Shown here in pieces: positions 1 to 11,537 of a DNA stretch of 64,000 bases. Within the stretch, counting starts at the first letter, position 1. Each line of letters opens with the position of its first letter. Origin of the DNA: Azospirillum thiophilum (GTDB lineage Bacteria; Pseudomonadota; Alphaproteobacteria; Azospirillales; Azospirillaceae); NCBI RefSeq assembly GCF_001305595.1, contig NZ_CP012402.1, positions 347,501-411,500 on the forward strand, read 5' to 3'. The notes below the pieces were generated by a model. That model made no database searches. It saw nothing but the letters and a program-made list of their open reading frames with translations, and was not told the DNA's origin. The position numbers and the translations under genes were made by a program.

Positions 1-118
1 TGTCCGCGCGGTCACTCCAGGCGACTTCGCGGACCCGGGTGCCCAGGTGCAGGATCTGCAACGCCCGCACCTGTCCGCCCGAACCGGGGTGTCGCGGCTG
101 CGCGTGTTGCCGGAGTGA
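1..118 (+). CDS. C-terminal end of an alpha-2-macroglobulin family protein (partial)
   Basis: An open frame enters from the left edge (first full codon at base 2) and ends at TGA 116-118, giving 38 residues. The tail contains RAVTPGDFADPG followed by a DLQRP...ARTG stretch. This resembles the extreme C-terminus of bacterial alpha-2-macroglobulin (YfhM-like) proteins, where RAVTPG-F--P precedes a D-Y-P...ART motif. Those are large periplasmic lipoproteins that trap proteases, usually paired with a PbpC-type transglycosylase. Only the tail is visible, so the assignment rests on this short motif; an unrelated secreted protein is possible. Confidence 0.5.
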   Translation, partial: VRAVTPGDFADPGAQVQDLQRPHLSARTGVSRLRVLPE

Positions 119-171
119 GGTGAATGGGCGGGGCGGACAGCCGGCCCGCCTATAGCCTCCCTACAGCCTGC

Positions 172-360
172 CTACAGATAGCTCTGCTCCCTCCGGTGCT
201 CCTCGCGCCGGCGGGCGAGCAGGGTCAGCGCGGCCACCACGACCGCGAAGCACAAGGTCAGCAGAACGTAGAAGGCCAGTGCCAGGCCGACCGTCATGGT
301 GCCGACCAGCACCATGGCCAGTATCCAGACGCCCAGCGATACGATGGCGCGCGCCGACAT
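172..360 (-). CDS. small two-helix membrane protein
   Basis: This is a 62-residue protein beginning MSARAIVSLG, with two hydrophobic stretches (about residues 5-25 and 27-48) and a short basic tail rich in R and E. The start at 360 is chosen because AGGAGA lies 7 bases upstream on the minus strand. A longer open frame extends to 657, but that part is low-complexity Arg/Gly and lacks a ribosome site. The gene is convergent with the partial gene at the left edge. No family was recognised; a membrane-embedded accessory protein is all that can be said. Confidence 0.6.
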   Translation of the reverse strand: MSARAIVSLGVWILAMVLVGTMTVGLALAFYVLLTLCFAVVVAALTLLARRREEHRREQSYL

Positions 361-640
361 GGGTTGTCTCCTATACCCTGTCCTGATCCGTCCGAATTCC
401 GGAAGTCCGGAAAACCACCCGGAAATTCCGCCGCGGCCTTGTCCGGCCGTCTGTCCGTCGCCGTGCCCGCTCCCCATCTTCAAAGTCCGGGTGATTGCCG
501 GGCGCACGCGTCTACCGCAAAGCCTGCCATAGCCTCCGGGTGGGCCGGGGCGTGGCATCCTGTCACTGCGCGGGCGCGCCGCACCCGTCCGGATCCCGGC
601 GGAAGGGCGGATAAAATGATTTGCTTGGTCAACGAGTCTG

Positions 641-680
641 TTGACAGCGCGCGGCATCGACCTTACCTTTACGTAAACGT
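641..680 (+). promoter_or_regulatory. promoter with MerR-type operator upstream of the beta-oxidation operon
   Basis: TTGACA (641-646) and TACCTT (664-669) are spaced by 17 bases. The palindromic run TTTACGTAAACGT (668-680) overlaps the -10 and start region. A TTTACGT-type palindrome is the kind of site described for LiuR, the MerR-family regulator of branched-chain and fatty acid degradation. Its position suggests autoregulation of the regulator gene and control of the three enzymes behind it. The site is seen directly; its use is inferred. Confidence 0.55.
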
Positions 681-707
681 CAGGGATCTGGAACGGAAGG
701 ACGCGGC

Positions 708-1199
708 GTGGAGCGGAGTTCGATCGGCATCGGCGCGATGGAGCGGACGGAGGAGGGGGGTGCGGCGGCCGGCTGCGCGCCCATGTCCATGTCCCGGCTC
801 GCCATCGGCGAACTGGCCGGGGAATTCGGTCTGACCCACCGCACCATCCGCCATTACGAGGATGAGGGGCTGCTGGCGCCGGAGCGGGTCGGCAACGCCC
901 GCGTCTACGGCCACCGCGACCGTGCCCGGCTGGCGCTGATCTGCCGGGGCAAACGGCTGGGTTTCAGCCTCGCCGAGATCAAGGATTTCCTGAACCTCTA
1001 CGACACCGACGACGCCCAGGTCGAACAGATGCGCTACATGCGCAGCCTTGCGCGCCGCCGGATTTCCGCCCTCGAACAGCAGCTTGCCGACGTTCAGCAG
1101 ACGCTGGCGGAGCTGTGCGTCATCGACACCCAGATCTCCGAGCATCTTCGCCGCAACGGCATCACGGAGACGCAGGACATGGAGGAGAAGCACTCATGA
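708..1199 (+). CDS. MerR family transcriptional regulator (LiuR-like)
   Basis: A 163-residue MerR regulator. After a 25-residue N-terminal extension, the winged-helix DNA-binding domain runs LAIGELAGEFGLTHRTIRHYEDEGLL and is followed by a coiled-coil dimerisation helix (about residues 100-150). No cysteine-based metal site is evident, which fits an acyl-CoA-responsive regulator rather than a metal sensor. GTG 708 is preferred because GGAAGGA lies 6 bases upstream; ATG 783 would also keep the whole domain. The stop overlaps the thiolase start (ATGA), so it is co-transcribed with the beta-oxidation genes and probably controls them. Confidence 0.85.
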   Translation: MERSSIGIGAMERTEEGGAAAGCAPMSMSRLAIGELAGEFGLTHRTIRHYEDEGLLAPERVGNARVYGHRDRARLALICRGKRLGFSLAEIKDFLNLYDTDDAQVEQMRYMRSLARRRISALEQQLADVQQTLAELCVIDTQISEHLRRNGITETQDMEEKHS

Positions 1200-2332
1200 A
1201 GTCGGTCGTCATCGCCGGTTACGCCCGTTCGCCCTTCGCCTTCGCCCACAAGGGCGAACTGACCAAGGTCCGTCCCGACGATCTGCTGGCCCGCATCATC
1301 GCGGCGCTGGTCGAGCGCACCGGCCTGAAGACCGACGATATCGAGGACGTCATCGTCGGCTGCTCCTTCCCCGAGGGCGAGCAGGGGCTGAACGTCGCCC
1401 GCACCATCGCCTTCCTGGCCGGGCTGCCGCAGACCGCGGCGGCCACCACGGTCAACCGCTATTGCGGCTCGTCCATGCAGTCGATCCACCAGGCGGCGGG
1501 CGCCATCCAGATGGGGGCCGGCGAGGTCTTCGTCTGCGGCGGCATCGAATCGATGACCCGCGTGCCGATCATGGGCTTCAACCCGATGCCGAACCCGGCG
1601 CTGAAGGCCTCCTATCCGGAAGCCTATTGCTCGATGGGCGTCACCGCCGAGAATGTCGCCCGCAAATACGCCATCTCCCGCGCCGAGCAGGAGGCGCTGG
1701 CCGTCGCCTCCCACGCCAAGGCCGCCGAGGCGCAGACTTCCGGCCGTCTGGCCGACGAGATCGTCGGCATCGAGACCCCGGCCGGTCTGGTCGACAAGGA
1801 CGGCTGTATCCGTCCCGGCACCAGCGCTGACAGCCTGTCCGGCCTGAAGCCGGCCTTCACCGCCGACGGCACGGTCACCGCCGGCACCTCCTCGCCGCTG
1901 ACCGACGGCGCCGCCGCCGTGCTGGTGACGACCGAGGAGTATGCCCGCGCCAACGGCCTGCCGATCCTGGCGAAGATCCGCTCGGTCGCCGTCGCCGGCT
2001 GCGCGCCCGACCTGATGGGGCTGGGGCCGGTCCCGGCGACCCGCAAGGCGCTGGCCCGCGCCGGTCTGTCGATCGCCGACATCGACATCATCGAGATCAA
2101 CGAGGCCTTCTCGTCCCAGGCCATCGCCTGCATGCGCGACCTCGACATCGACCCGTCCCGCATCAACCCGGATGGCGGCGCGCTGGCGCTCGGTCACCCG
2201 CTGGGCGCCACCGGCGCCCGCATCACCGGCAAGGCCGCGGCCCTGCTGAAGCGCGAGGGCAAGCAGTTCGCGCTGGCGACCCAGTGCATCGGCGGCGGCC
2301 AGGGCATCGCCACCATCCTGGAAGCGGTCTGA
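1196..2332 (+). CDS. acetyl-CoA C-acyltransferase (thiolase)
   Basis: A 378-residue thiolase catalysing thiolytic cleavage of 3-ketoacyl-CoA, the last step of beta-oxidation. The nucleophile Cys90 sits in NRYCGSS, His334 in GGALALGHPLG, and the second Cys364 in ATQCIGGGQG, so all catalytic residues are present. ATG 1196 overlaps the stop of the MerR gene, with GGAGGAGAAG just upstream. It lies second in the operon, followed after 24 bases by the hydratase/dehydrogenase, so it is a degradative FadA/FadI-type enzyme rather than a PHB-pathway thiolase. The middle loop is a little shorter than in typical 390-residue members. Confidence 0.92.
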   Translation: MKSVVIAGYARSPFAFAHKGELTKVRPDDLLARIIAALVERTGLKTDDIEDVIVGCSFPEGEQGLNVARTIAFLAGLPQTAAATTVNRYCGSSMQSIHQAAGAIQMGAGEVFVCGGIESMTRVPIMGFNPMPNPALKASYPEAYCSMGVTAENVARKYAISRAEQEALAVASHAKAAEAQTSGRLADEIVGIETPAGLVDKDGCIRPGTSADSLSGLKPAFTADGTVTAGTSSPLTDGAAAVLVTTEEYARANGLPILAKIRSVAVAGCAPDLMGLGPVPATRKALARAGLSIADIDIIEINEAFSSQAIACMRDLDIDPSRINPDGGALALGHPLGATGARITGKAAALLKREGKQFALATQCIGGGQGIATILEAV

Positions 2333-2356
2333 CGACGGGATCGGGGAGAAACGACC

Positions 2357-4696
<2,340 letters not shown>

Positions 4697-4712
4697 GGGG
4701 GAGGAACGAGAG

Positions 4713-6503
<1,791 letters not shown>

Positions 6504-6514
6504 GCAGGTTCTCC

Positions 6515-6556
6515 AGGCCGGTCCGGCGCCGCCAAGATGTCGGCCGGCCTATTTTC
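6515..6556 (+). terminator. weak terminator after the beta-oxidation operon
   Basis: AGGCCGG (6515-6521) pairs with CCGGCCT (6544-6550) and is followed by ATTTTC. The loop is long and GC-rich, so it may fold differently. It is the only terminator-like structure before the response-regulator gene 300 bases further on. Confidence 0.4.
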
Positions 6557-6691
6557 ATGTTTTCCGCACAGGCTCAAGGGTGCATCCGCACAATGATCTA
6601 GAATTGTCATAAGTCTTTGGGAATATCGCCGATGGGGTGTGTCGGTACCATCCGAACGGCATCCTGCATTGCAGCAAAAGTTAATTTTCGG

Positions 6692-6720
6692 TTGTCCGCT
6701 CTCTCCCCGGCGTGTTACAT
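6692..6720 (+). promoter_or_regulatory. candidate promoter of the LuxR-type response regulator
   Basis: TTGTCC (6692-6697) and TTACAT (6715-6720), with a TG two bases upstream, are separated by 17 bases in an unusually AT-rich part of the 6557-6858 gap. This would give a leader of about 130 bases. It was found by eye against the sigma-70 consensus only. Nothing else was recognised in the gap. Confidence 0.3.
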
Positions 6721-6858
6721 CTGAATAGAGATTACGTTCGGCCGGTGCCTGCTATATCCTTTGGATTTTAGGGAATATGCGGGTGGCGACAGCCCCCTCC
6801 TTTTATCACGTCCATGGGGCGACTTTCGGAGGGCAGGCATGGTGCGGGAGTTTAAGCG

Positions 6859-7512
6859 ATGAAAATCCTGATCGGTGATGATCACGTCCTGTTCCGGGAA
6901 GGTCTTCGCCGTCTGCTTGAGCAGCTTCGCGAAAATGCGACCTTTGCCGAGGCCAGCAATTTCGACGAGCTTCTGGACATGGCGGCGGTGAAGGACGAGG
7001 CCTATGACCTCGTTCTGACCGACCTGCGCATGCCGGGATGGCCCGGATTCTCCGGCATCGGCATGCTGCGCGACCGGCAGCCGAACGCCAAGGTGGTCGT
7101 CATCTCGGCGTCGGAGGCACAGGCCGACGTGCGGGAGGCGCTGGAGAACGGCGCTGCCGGCTACATCCCGAAATCGTCCAGCGTGAAGATCATGCTGAGC
7201 GCGCTCGACCTGATCTTCTCCGGCGGCGTCTATGTTCCGGCGACGGTCCTGCGCGAGGGGATCGAAAGCGACCAGCGCGGCGGCGGATCGGTGATGCCGC
7301 CGTCCGACCCGCAGTTGGAACAGTTGCTGACCCAGCGTCAGCGCGAAGTGCTGGACCGTCTGCGCGAAGGCAAGTCGAACAAGCAGATCGCCCACGAGCT
7401 TGGGCTGTCCGAGGGCACCGTGAAGATCCACATGACCGCGATCTTCAAGTCGCTGGGCGTGCGCAACCGCACCCAGGCGGCGATGGCCTTTCCGCAGTCG
7501 CACTCGGCCTGA
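6859..7512 (+). CDS. LuxR/NarL family response regulator
   Basis: A 217-residue two-component regulator. The receiver domain has the acidic pair D7/D8, the phosphoacceptor D55 (VLTDLRMPG) and the conserved Lys in GYIPKSS. After a short linker comes a LuxR-type helix-turn-helix (LTQRQREVLDRLREGKSNK, then LGLSEGTVKIHM). It should bind DNA as a phosphorylation-dependent dimer. No sensor kinase lies next to it, so it is an orphan whose partner and targets cannot be named here. A strong terminator follows. Confidence 0.92.
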   Translation: MKILIGDDHVLFREGLRRLLEQLRENATFAEASNFDELLDMAAVKDEAYDLVLTDLRMPGWPGFSGIGMLRDRQPNAKVVVISASEAQADVREALENGAAGYIPKSSSVKIMLSALDLIFSGGVYVPATVLREGIESDQRGGGSVMPPSDPQLEQLLTQRQREVLDRLREGKSNKQIAHELGLSEGTVKIHMTAIFKSLGVRNRTQAAMAFPQSHSA

Positions 7513-7536
7513 GCCGGCCGGCAGGGCCGGAAACGA

Positions 7537-7567
7537 AGAACCCGCCGGAGCAGTCCGGCGGGTTCTT
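7537..7567 (+). terminator. bidirectional rho-independent terminator
   Basis: AAGAACCCGCCGGA and TCCGGCGGGTTCTTT form a near-perfect stem around the loop GCAG and end in a T-run. The structure lies between the response regulator and the convergent CBS gene and has a T-tract in both directions. Confidence 0.9.
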
Positions 7568-7609
7568 TGCATTTCGGGCCTTGCGGCTCGATCCGTCCTG
7601 CCTTGCGGC

Positions 7610-8044
7610 TCACCCCATCCCGGCGACATAGCCGCGCAGCGATTCGACCTCCAGTTCGGCGTCGTCGATGCGGGCCTTCACCACGTCGCCGATGCTGATG
7701 ACGCCGATCACCCGGCCGGCCTCGACGATGGGGACGTGGCGGATGCGCCGTTCGGTCATCACCGCCATCATGTCGGCCACGGTGTCGGTGGGGGCGGCGG
7801 TGATGAGCTCGCGCGTCATCAACTCGGCGGCCGGGCGGTCGAGGGCCGCAGCGCCATCGCGGGCGATCGCCCGGACGACGTCGCGTTCCGACAGGATGCC
7901 GACGGGCTGCCCGTCGTCGGCCAGCACCAGCACGGCGCCGATCCGGTGCTCGGTCAGCAGGCGGGTGACGGCGGCCACCGTGTCGGCCGGTGCGGCGGCG
8001 ACGATCCGGTTGCCCTTGCGCTTCAAAACGGCTGCGACATGCAT
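7610..8044 (-). CDS. CBS-domain protein
   Basis: A 144-residue protein made almost entirely of a tandem CBS pair (first domain about residues 10-65, second about 75-130), with typical GILSERDVVRAIA and GVISIGDVVKARI endings. CBS pairs bind adenine nucleotides or S-adenosylmethionine and act as energy or redox sensors; stand-alone versions are common in alphaproteobacteria. There is no catalytic domain. It is monocistronic on the minus strand between two terminators, so the partner it regulates is unknown. Confidence 0.88.
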   Translation of the reverse strand: MHVAAVLKRKGNRIVAAAPADTVAAVTRLLTEHRIGAVLVLADDGQPVGILSERDVVRAIARDGAAALDRPAAELMTRELITAAPTDTVADMMAVMTERRIRHVPIVEAGRVIGVISIGDVVKARIDDAELEVESLRGYVAGMG

Positions 8045-8120
8045 GGCGGTATGGCCCCTCTTCCGATGACCCCGATACTGGAATCATGGGGATGACCGTA
8101 CAATCCGCAAGGCGATCGGA

Positions 8121-8160
8121 TAAAAGAAAAGGCGGCCTCCCCCGGATGGGGGAGGCCGCC
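8121..8160 (-). terminator. terminator of ompW
   Basis: GGCGGCCTCCCCC (8131-8143) and its complement (8148-8160) form a 13-bp stem with a 4-base loop. On the minus strand it is followed by TTTTCTTTTA. It lies 35 bases downstream of the ompW stop. Confidence 0.92.
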
Positions 8161-8195
8161 CGTCGAACGCCCGGGACGGATCCCGAAGCCCGTTC

Positions 8196-8894
8196 TTAGA
8201 AGCGGTAGCCGATGCCGACGCCGACCAGCCACGGATCCAGCGTGACCTTCGAGGTGACCGGCAGGGCACCGTTGACGGTGGCGGTGACGTCGGTCTTCAG
8301 GAAGATCTTCTTGACGTCGACGTTCAGCGACCAGTTGCCGGTCAGTGCCACGTCGACACCGGCCTGCAGGGCCCAGCCGAAGCGGTTCTTGTACTCGACG
8401 TCGGTGATGCTCAGGCCGGCCGGGTTCGGGTTGTTGGCCGCATCCTCGTTGTAGAACAGGGTGTAGTTGATGCCGGCGCCGACATACGGGCTGATGCGCT
8501 CCTTCGGCATGAAGTGGTACTGCACCGTCAGGGTCGGCGGCAGCAGGGAGACCTTGCCGACCTCGATGCCGCCACCGAGCGCGGACGCCAGGTTGCCGTG
8601 GACCTTGTGGCGGCTGGTGCCGGCGATCAGCTCGGCCGCGATGTTGTCGGTGAAGAAGTAGGAGAAGTCGACTTCGGGGATGTAGTCGTTGCCGACCTTG
8701 GCCGACCCGATGTCACCCAGCGCGCTGTTGTTCAGGGTGCCCTTTTCCTGCGGCAGCACGGCCAGGCCGCGCGCACGGACGACGATGTCGCCGGCCGACT
8801 TGCCCTTGAAGTCCTGGGCAAGCGACGGGGAAGCGATGGCGACGAGGGCCGAGGTCGCCAGCAGGGCGGCGGCGGCGCGCGACAGGATGCTCAT
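8196..8894 (-). CDS. ompW: OmpW family outer-membrane protein
   Basis: A 232-residue OmpW-type eight-stranded beta-barrel. An N-terminal signal peptide (MSILSRAAAALLATSALVAI, cleaved after SLAQ) precedes the family markers: DIVVRARGLAVLP, LPPTLTVQYHFMP, SPYVGAGINYTLF and a C-terminal DPWLVGVGIGYRF ending in Phe, the outer-membrane insertion signal. The start at 8894 is preferred over 8936 because GGAG lies in front of it and the signal peptide starts there. OmpW proteins form a small hydrophobic channel. The gene has its own terminator. Confidence 0.93.
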   Translation of the reverse strand: MSILSRAAAALLATSALVAIASPSLAQDFKGKSAGDIVVRARGLAVLPQEKGTLNNSALGDIGSAKVGNDYIPEVDFSYFFTDNIAAELIAGTSRHKVHGNLASALGGGIEVGKVSLLPPTLTVQYHFMPKERISPYVGAGINYTLFYNEDAANNPNPAGLSITDVEYKNRFGWALQAGVDVALTGNWSLNVDVKKIFLKTDVTATVNGALPVTSKVTLDPWLVGVGIGYRF

Positions 8895-9049
8895 GGGGTC
8901 TGCTCCAGGCAATGCGTTGTTTCTGTTCTGTGGCATCAGCCGATGGAGGTATTACCAGACCCGGAGTAAGGGTACTAGAGGGGCACAACCGATCCTCGCC
9001 CGATGCAGCAGCTCTGCAACAGTGACGAGTTGTCGCATGGACAATGAAT

Positions 9050-9553
9050 TCAAGGAGTTGGCTTGATCGTCCGCTGTGGAATCAGCGCAACGCAGTTCTG
9101 GACGATGGCGTAGCACTGTCCAAGTCGCGCGCTTCCGCCGGACGTGCCGCCATAGACCACACGTTCGACCACGCCGTTTCTCAAACTGAAGGTTGCTTCG
9201 CAGTCGTAGCTGCTGACTTCGTAGCCATAGCCCGCTCCGCCATAGCCATAACCGTGATACGGCCAGCCCCAGCCGCCGCCGTAATAGCCCAGCGGCGGCG
9301 GGCTGGGGTAGGAGACGAGGCGGGAACTGCGGTAGGTGAAGAATTCCCGGTTGTCGACGGCGGCCTGCCGTTCGGGAACCCCGGCGCAGGACAGCAGCGT
9401 CTCCTTGGGCATGCCGATCAGCGCGGTCTGCGCGACCAGCGCCTCGTCGGCCGCCGGATTGGCGCAGCCGGCAAGCGTCCCGGCGGCGGCCAGCGCCGCG
9501 ACAGCGAGCGCACGGCGCATCGCCCGATCCTTCATGCTTCGACGCGTGGTCAT
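9050..9553 (-). CDS. Gly/Tyr-rich lipoprotein
   Basis: A 167-residue putative lipoprotein with a hydrophobic leader ending in the lipobox LAGC. It is followed by a region similar to short outer-membrane SmpA/OmlA-like folds (GMPKETLLSCAGVPE), a Tyr/Gly-rich insert (YYGGGWGWPYHGYGYGG) and a C-terminal part with two cysteines. The start at 9553 is supported by AAGGAGGG. It starts 32 bases after the D-amino-acid dehydrogenase stop and may be co-transcribed with it. The function is unknown; the GMPKE-L motif suggests an envelope role. Confidence 0.75.
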   Translation of the reverse strand: MTTRRSMKDRAMRRALAVAALAAAGTLAGCANPAADEALVAQTALIGMPKETLLSCAGVPERQAAVDNREFFTYRSSRLVSYPSPPPLGYYGGGWGWPYHGYGYGGAGYGYEVSSYDCEATFSLRNGVVERVVYGGTSGGSARLGQCYAIVQNCVALIPQRTIKPTP

Positions 9554-9584
9554 GGCATGCCCTCCTTGGTCACCGCCGCCGGGG

Positions 9585-10730
9585 TCACCGCTGCCGGACT
9601 GGCGACAGATCGGCCTCCGACACCCCCAGCGCCCGCACATCGTCCGGCAGGCCCCGGCCGGACGCCAGCCCGGCCGCCACCCGGCCCATGGCGGGCGCCG
9701 TCTGGATGCCGTAGCCGCCCTGGCCGGCCAGCCAGAAGAAGCCGTCCGCGTTGGGCGCGAATCCGACGACCGGCACCTTGTCGGCCACGAAGCTGCGCAG
9801 GCCGGCCCAGCGATGGGCCAATCTGCGAACGGAAAAGCGCGACGCTTGTTCCAGCCGGTCCACCGTTTCGGCGACGTCGATGTCTTCCGGCTGCACGTCG
9901 CAGGGGGCGACCGGTGTCTGGTCGGCGGGGGAGGCGAGCAGGCGCCCGGCATCCGGCTTGACGTAGAAGGTCTCGGCCACGTCCGACACCATCGGCCAGC
10001 CGTCGAGTCCCTGTTTGTCGGCCGGATCCTCGAACACCGGGTCGAAGGTGATGGCGGTGCGGCGCTTCGGCACCAGCCCGATCGCGGCGACGCCGGCCAG
10101 CGCCGCCAGTTCGTCCGCCCAGGCCCCGGCGGCATTCACCAGCACCGGCGCGGCGAACGCCCCGGCCTCGGTGTCCGCCACCCACAGCCCGTCGCGTCGG
10201 GTCAGCCCGCGCACGGCGGCATCCGTCACCACCCGGCCGCCGCGCGCCTTCAGCCCGCGCAGATAGCCCTGGTGCAGGGCATGGACGTCGATGTCGCGCG
10301 CCTCGGGCTCCCACACGCCGCCGGCGACGTAGTCCGGGCGCAGGAAGGGCGCGCGGGCCAGCACCTGCGCCCTGTCGAAGCGTTCGACCGAGGGGGTGAG
10401 GCGGCGGCCCTGCTCATATTCCGCGTCCAACCGGCCGGTCTCATGGTCGCGGCCGACGATCAGCACGCCGCGCGGGGTCAGCATGGCATGGTCGGTGAAG
10501 CCGGCGGGCGGGTTGGTATAGAAGTCCCAGCTGGCGACCGTCAGGGCGCGGATCGGCGCCGGGCCGTAGGTCTGGGTGTAGAGCGCCGCCGAGCGGCCGG
10601 TCGAGTGATAGCCGGGCTGCGATTCGCGCTCCAGCACCAGCACCCGGCCCTGTGCCGCCAGCTCATATGCGGCGGACGCGCCGGCGATGCCGGCCCCGAC
10701 CACCAGGAAATCGACCCGCTCCACGTTCAA
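9585..10730 (-). CDS. FAD-dependent D-amino-acid dehydrogenase (DauA-like)
   Basis: A 381-residue DAO-family flavoprotein. The FAD motif GAGIAGAS is at the N-terminus, followed by ERESQPGYHSTGRSAALYT, VNAAGAWADELAALAGV, PKRRTAI, WAGLRSFVADKVP and the C-terminal GQGGYGIQTAPAMG. As recalled, the pattern matches Pseudomonas aeruginosa D-arginine dehydrogenase DauA closely, down to the ending LSP-R. The carboxylate-binding arginines (PKRR and WAGLR) are kept. The acidic residue that in DauA contacts the guanidinium group appears to be Val in the motif TPRGVLIV. It therefore deaminates D-amino acids, but the substrate may not be D-arginine. Confidence 0.85.
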   Translation of the reverse strand: MNVERVDFLVVGAGIAGASAAYELAAQGRVLVLERESQPGYHSTGRSAALYTQTYGPAPIRALTVASWDFYTNPPAGFTDHAMLTPRGVLIVGRDHETGRLDAEYEQGRRLTPSVERFDRAQVLARAPFLRPDYVAGGVWEPEARDIDVHALHQGYLRGLKARGGRVVTDAAVRGLTRRDGLWVADTEAGAFAAPVLVNAAGAWADELAALAGVAAIGLVPKRRTAITFDPVFEDPADKQGLDGWPMVSDVAETFYVKPDAGRLLASPADQTPVAPCDVQPEDIDVAETVDRLEQASRFSVRRLAHRWAGLRSFVADKVPVVGFAPNADGFFWLAGQGGYGIQTAPAMGRVAAGLASGRGLPDDVRALGVSEADLSPVRQR

Positions 10731-10769
10731 CGCTCCTCGGCAAACTTCGTCGGCTATTTTTTCGACCGC

Positions 10770-11537
10770 CTAAGGCGCGGCGGCGCTTTGGCTTGGCATG
10801 TGATCGGGCAGGGCCACCATTTCAAGGATCAATTTCTGCCGCAGGGATGCGACGAAACTGTCCTTGTCCATGGCGCTCTTCACGAAGCTGCCGGGGCCGC
10901 CGATGACGTTCTCCTCGAAATACTCCTCCAGCCAGGGGAACTCGTCGAGGATGGCGAGGCCGTTGATGATTATGCCGCGCCGGGTCACCCGGTCGCGCGC
11001 CTCCGCCGGGTCGATGCCGCCGTTGGAAAAGCCGTTGGAGACCAGGTCGATCACCTGCCGTGGCGCCTTGCCGCCACGGTCGAACAGTTTGGCTGCCTCG
11101 ACGATGGCGCTGCCGATGGCGGTGGAGTCGCCCTGGAAGCCGCGGGGCAGGGCGTCGATGCGCCCGGCGAGCCGCCCGGCATCCTCCGGCTTCGCCAACC
11201 GGGTCCAGGGGATCAGCACCCGCAGGCTGTTCGGGCCGGAATAGGCCGCCAGCGTCACGAGGGCGTCCGCCGATGCCAGCGCGTCGGCCACCGCCGGGTC
11301 GCGGAAGGCGGCGGCGTGGCCCTGCAGCTGGAACTCCAGATCCCCGGTGGTGATGGAGGCCGAGCCGTCGAGCGCCAGCACCAGCGCCACCCCGGCTTTC
11401 CCGCCTGGGGTCTTGCTGCCGGCGGCTTCCGCCGCCCGGGCGGCGGCACCCATCGAAGAACCGGCCATCATCAGAAGCACGAGCAGGGCGGACAAGACGG
11501 CACGCGGCATTCCGGCACTCATTCCATCGTCAGACAT
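10770..11537 (-). CDS. DUF1194 protein with von Willebrand factor A domain
   Basis: A protein of about 255 residues with a signal peptide (start at 11537 or 11522; neither has a good ribosome site). A vWA-like domain begins with the MIDAS-type motif LALDGSASIT and continues through GDSTAIGSAI and RQVIDLVSNG, so a divalent-cation-dependent adhesion fold is likely. DUF1194 proteins are secreted or periplasmic proteins of unknown role, mostly in alphaproteobacteria. The start overlaps the mutY stop by 8 bases, suggesting translational coupling in a mutY-DUF1194 operon. Confidence 0.82.
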   Translation of the reverse strand: MSDDGMSAGMPRAVLSALLVLLMMAGSSMGAAARAAEAAGSKTPGGKAGVALVLALDGSASITTGDLEFQLQGHAAAFRDPAVADALASADALVTLAAYSGPNSLRVLIPWTRLAKPEDAGRLAGRIDALPRGFQGDSTAIGSAIVEAAKLFDRGGKAPRQVIDLVSNGFSNGGIDPAEARDRVTRRGIIINGLAILDEFPWLEEYFEENVIGGPGSFVKSAMDKDSFVASLRQKLILEMVALPDHMPSQSAAAP

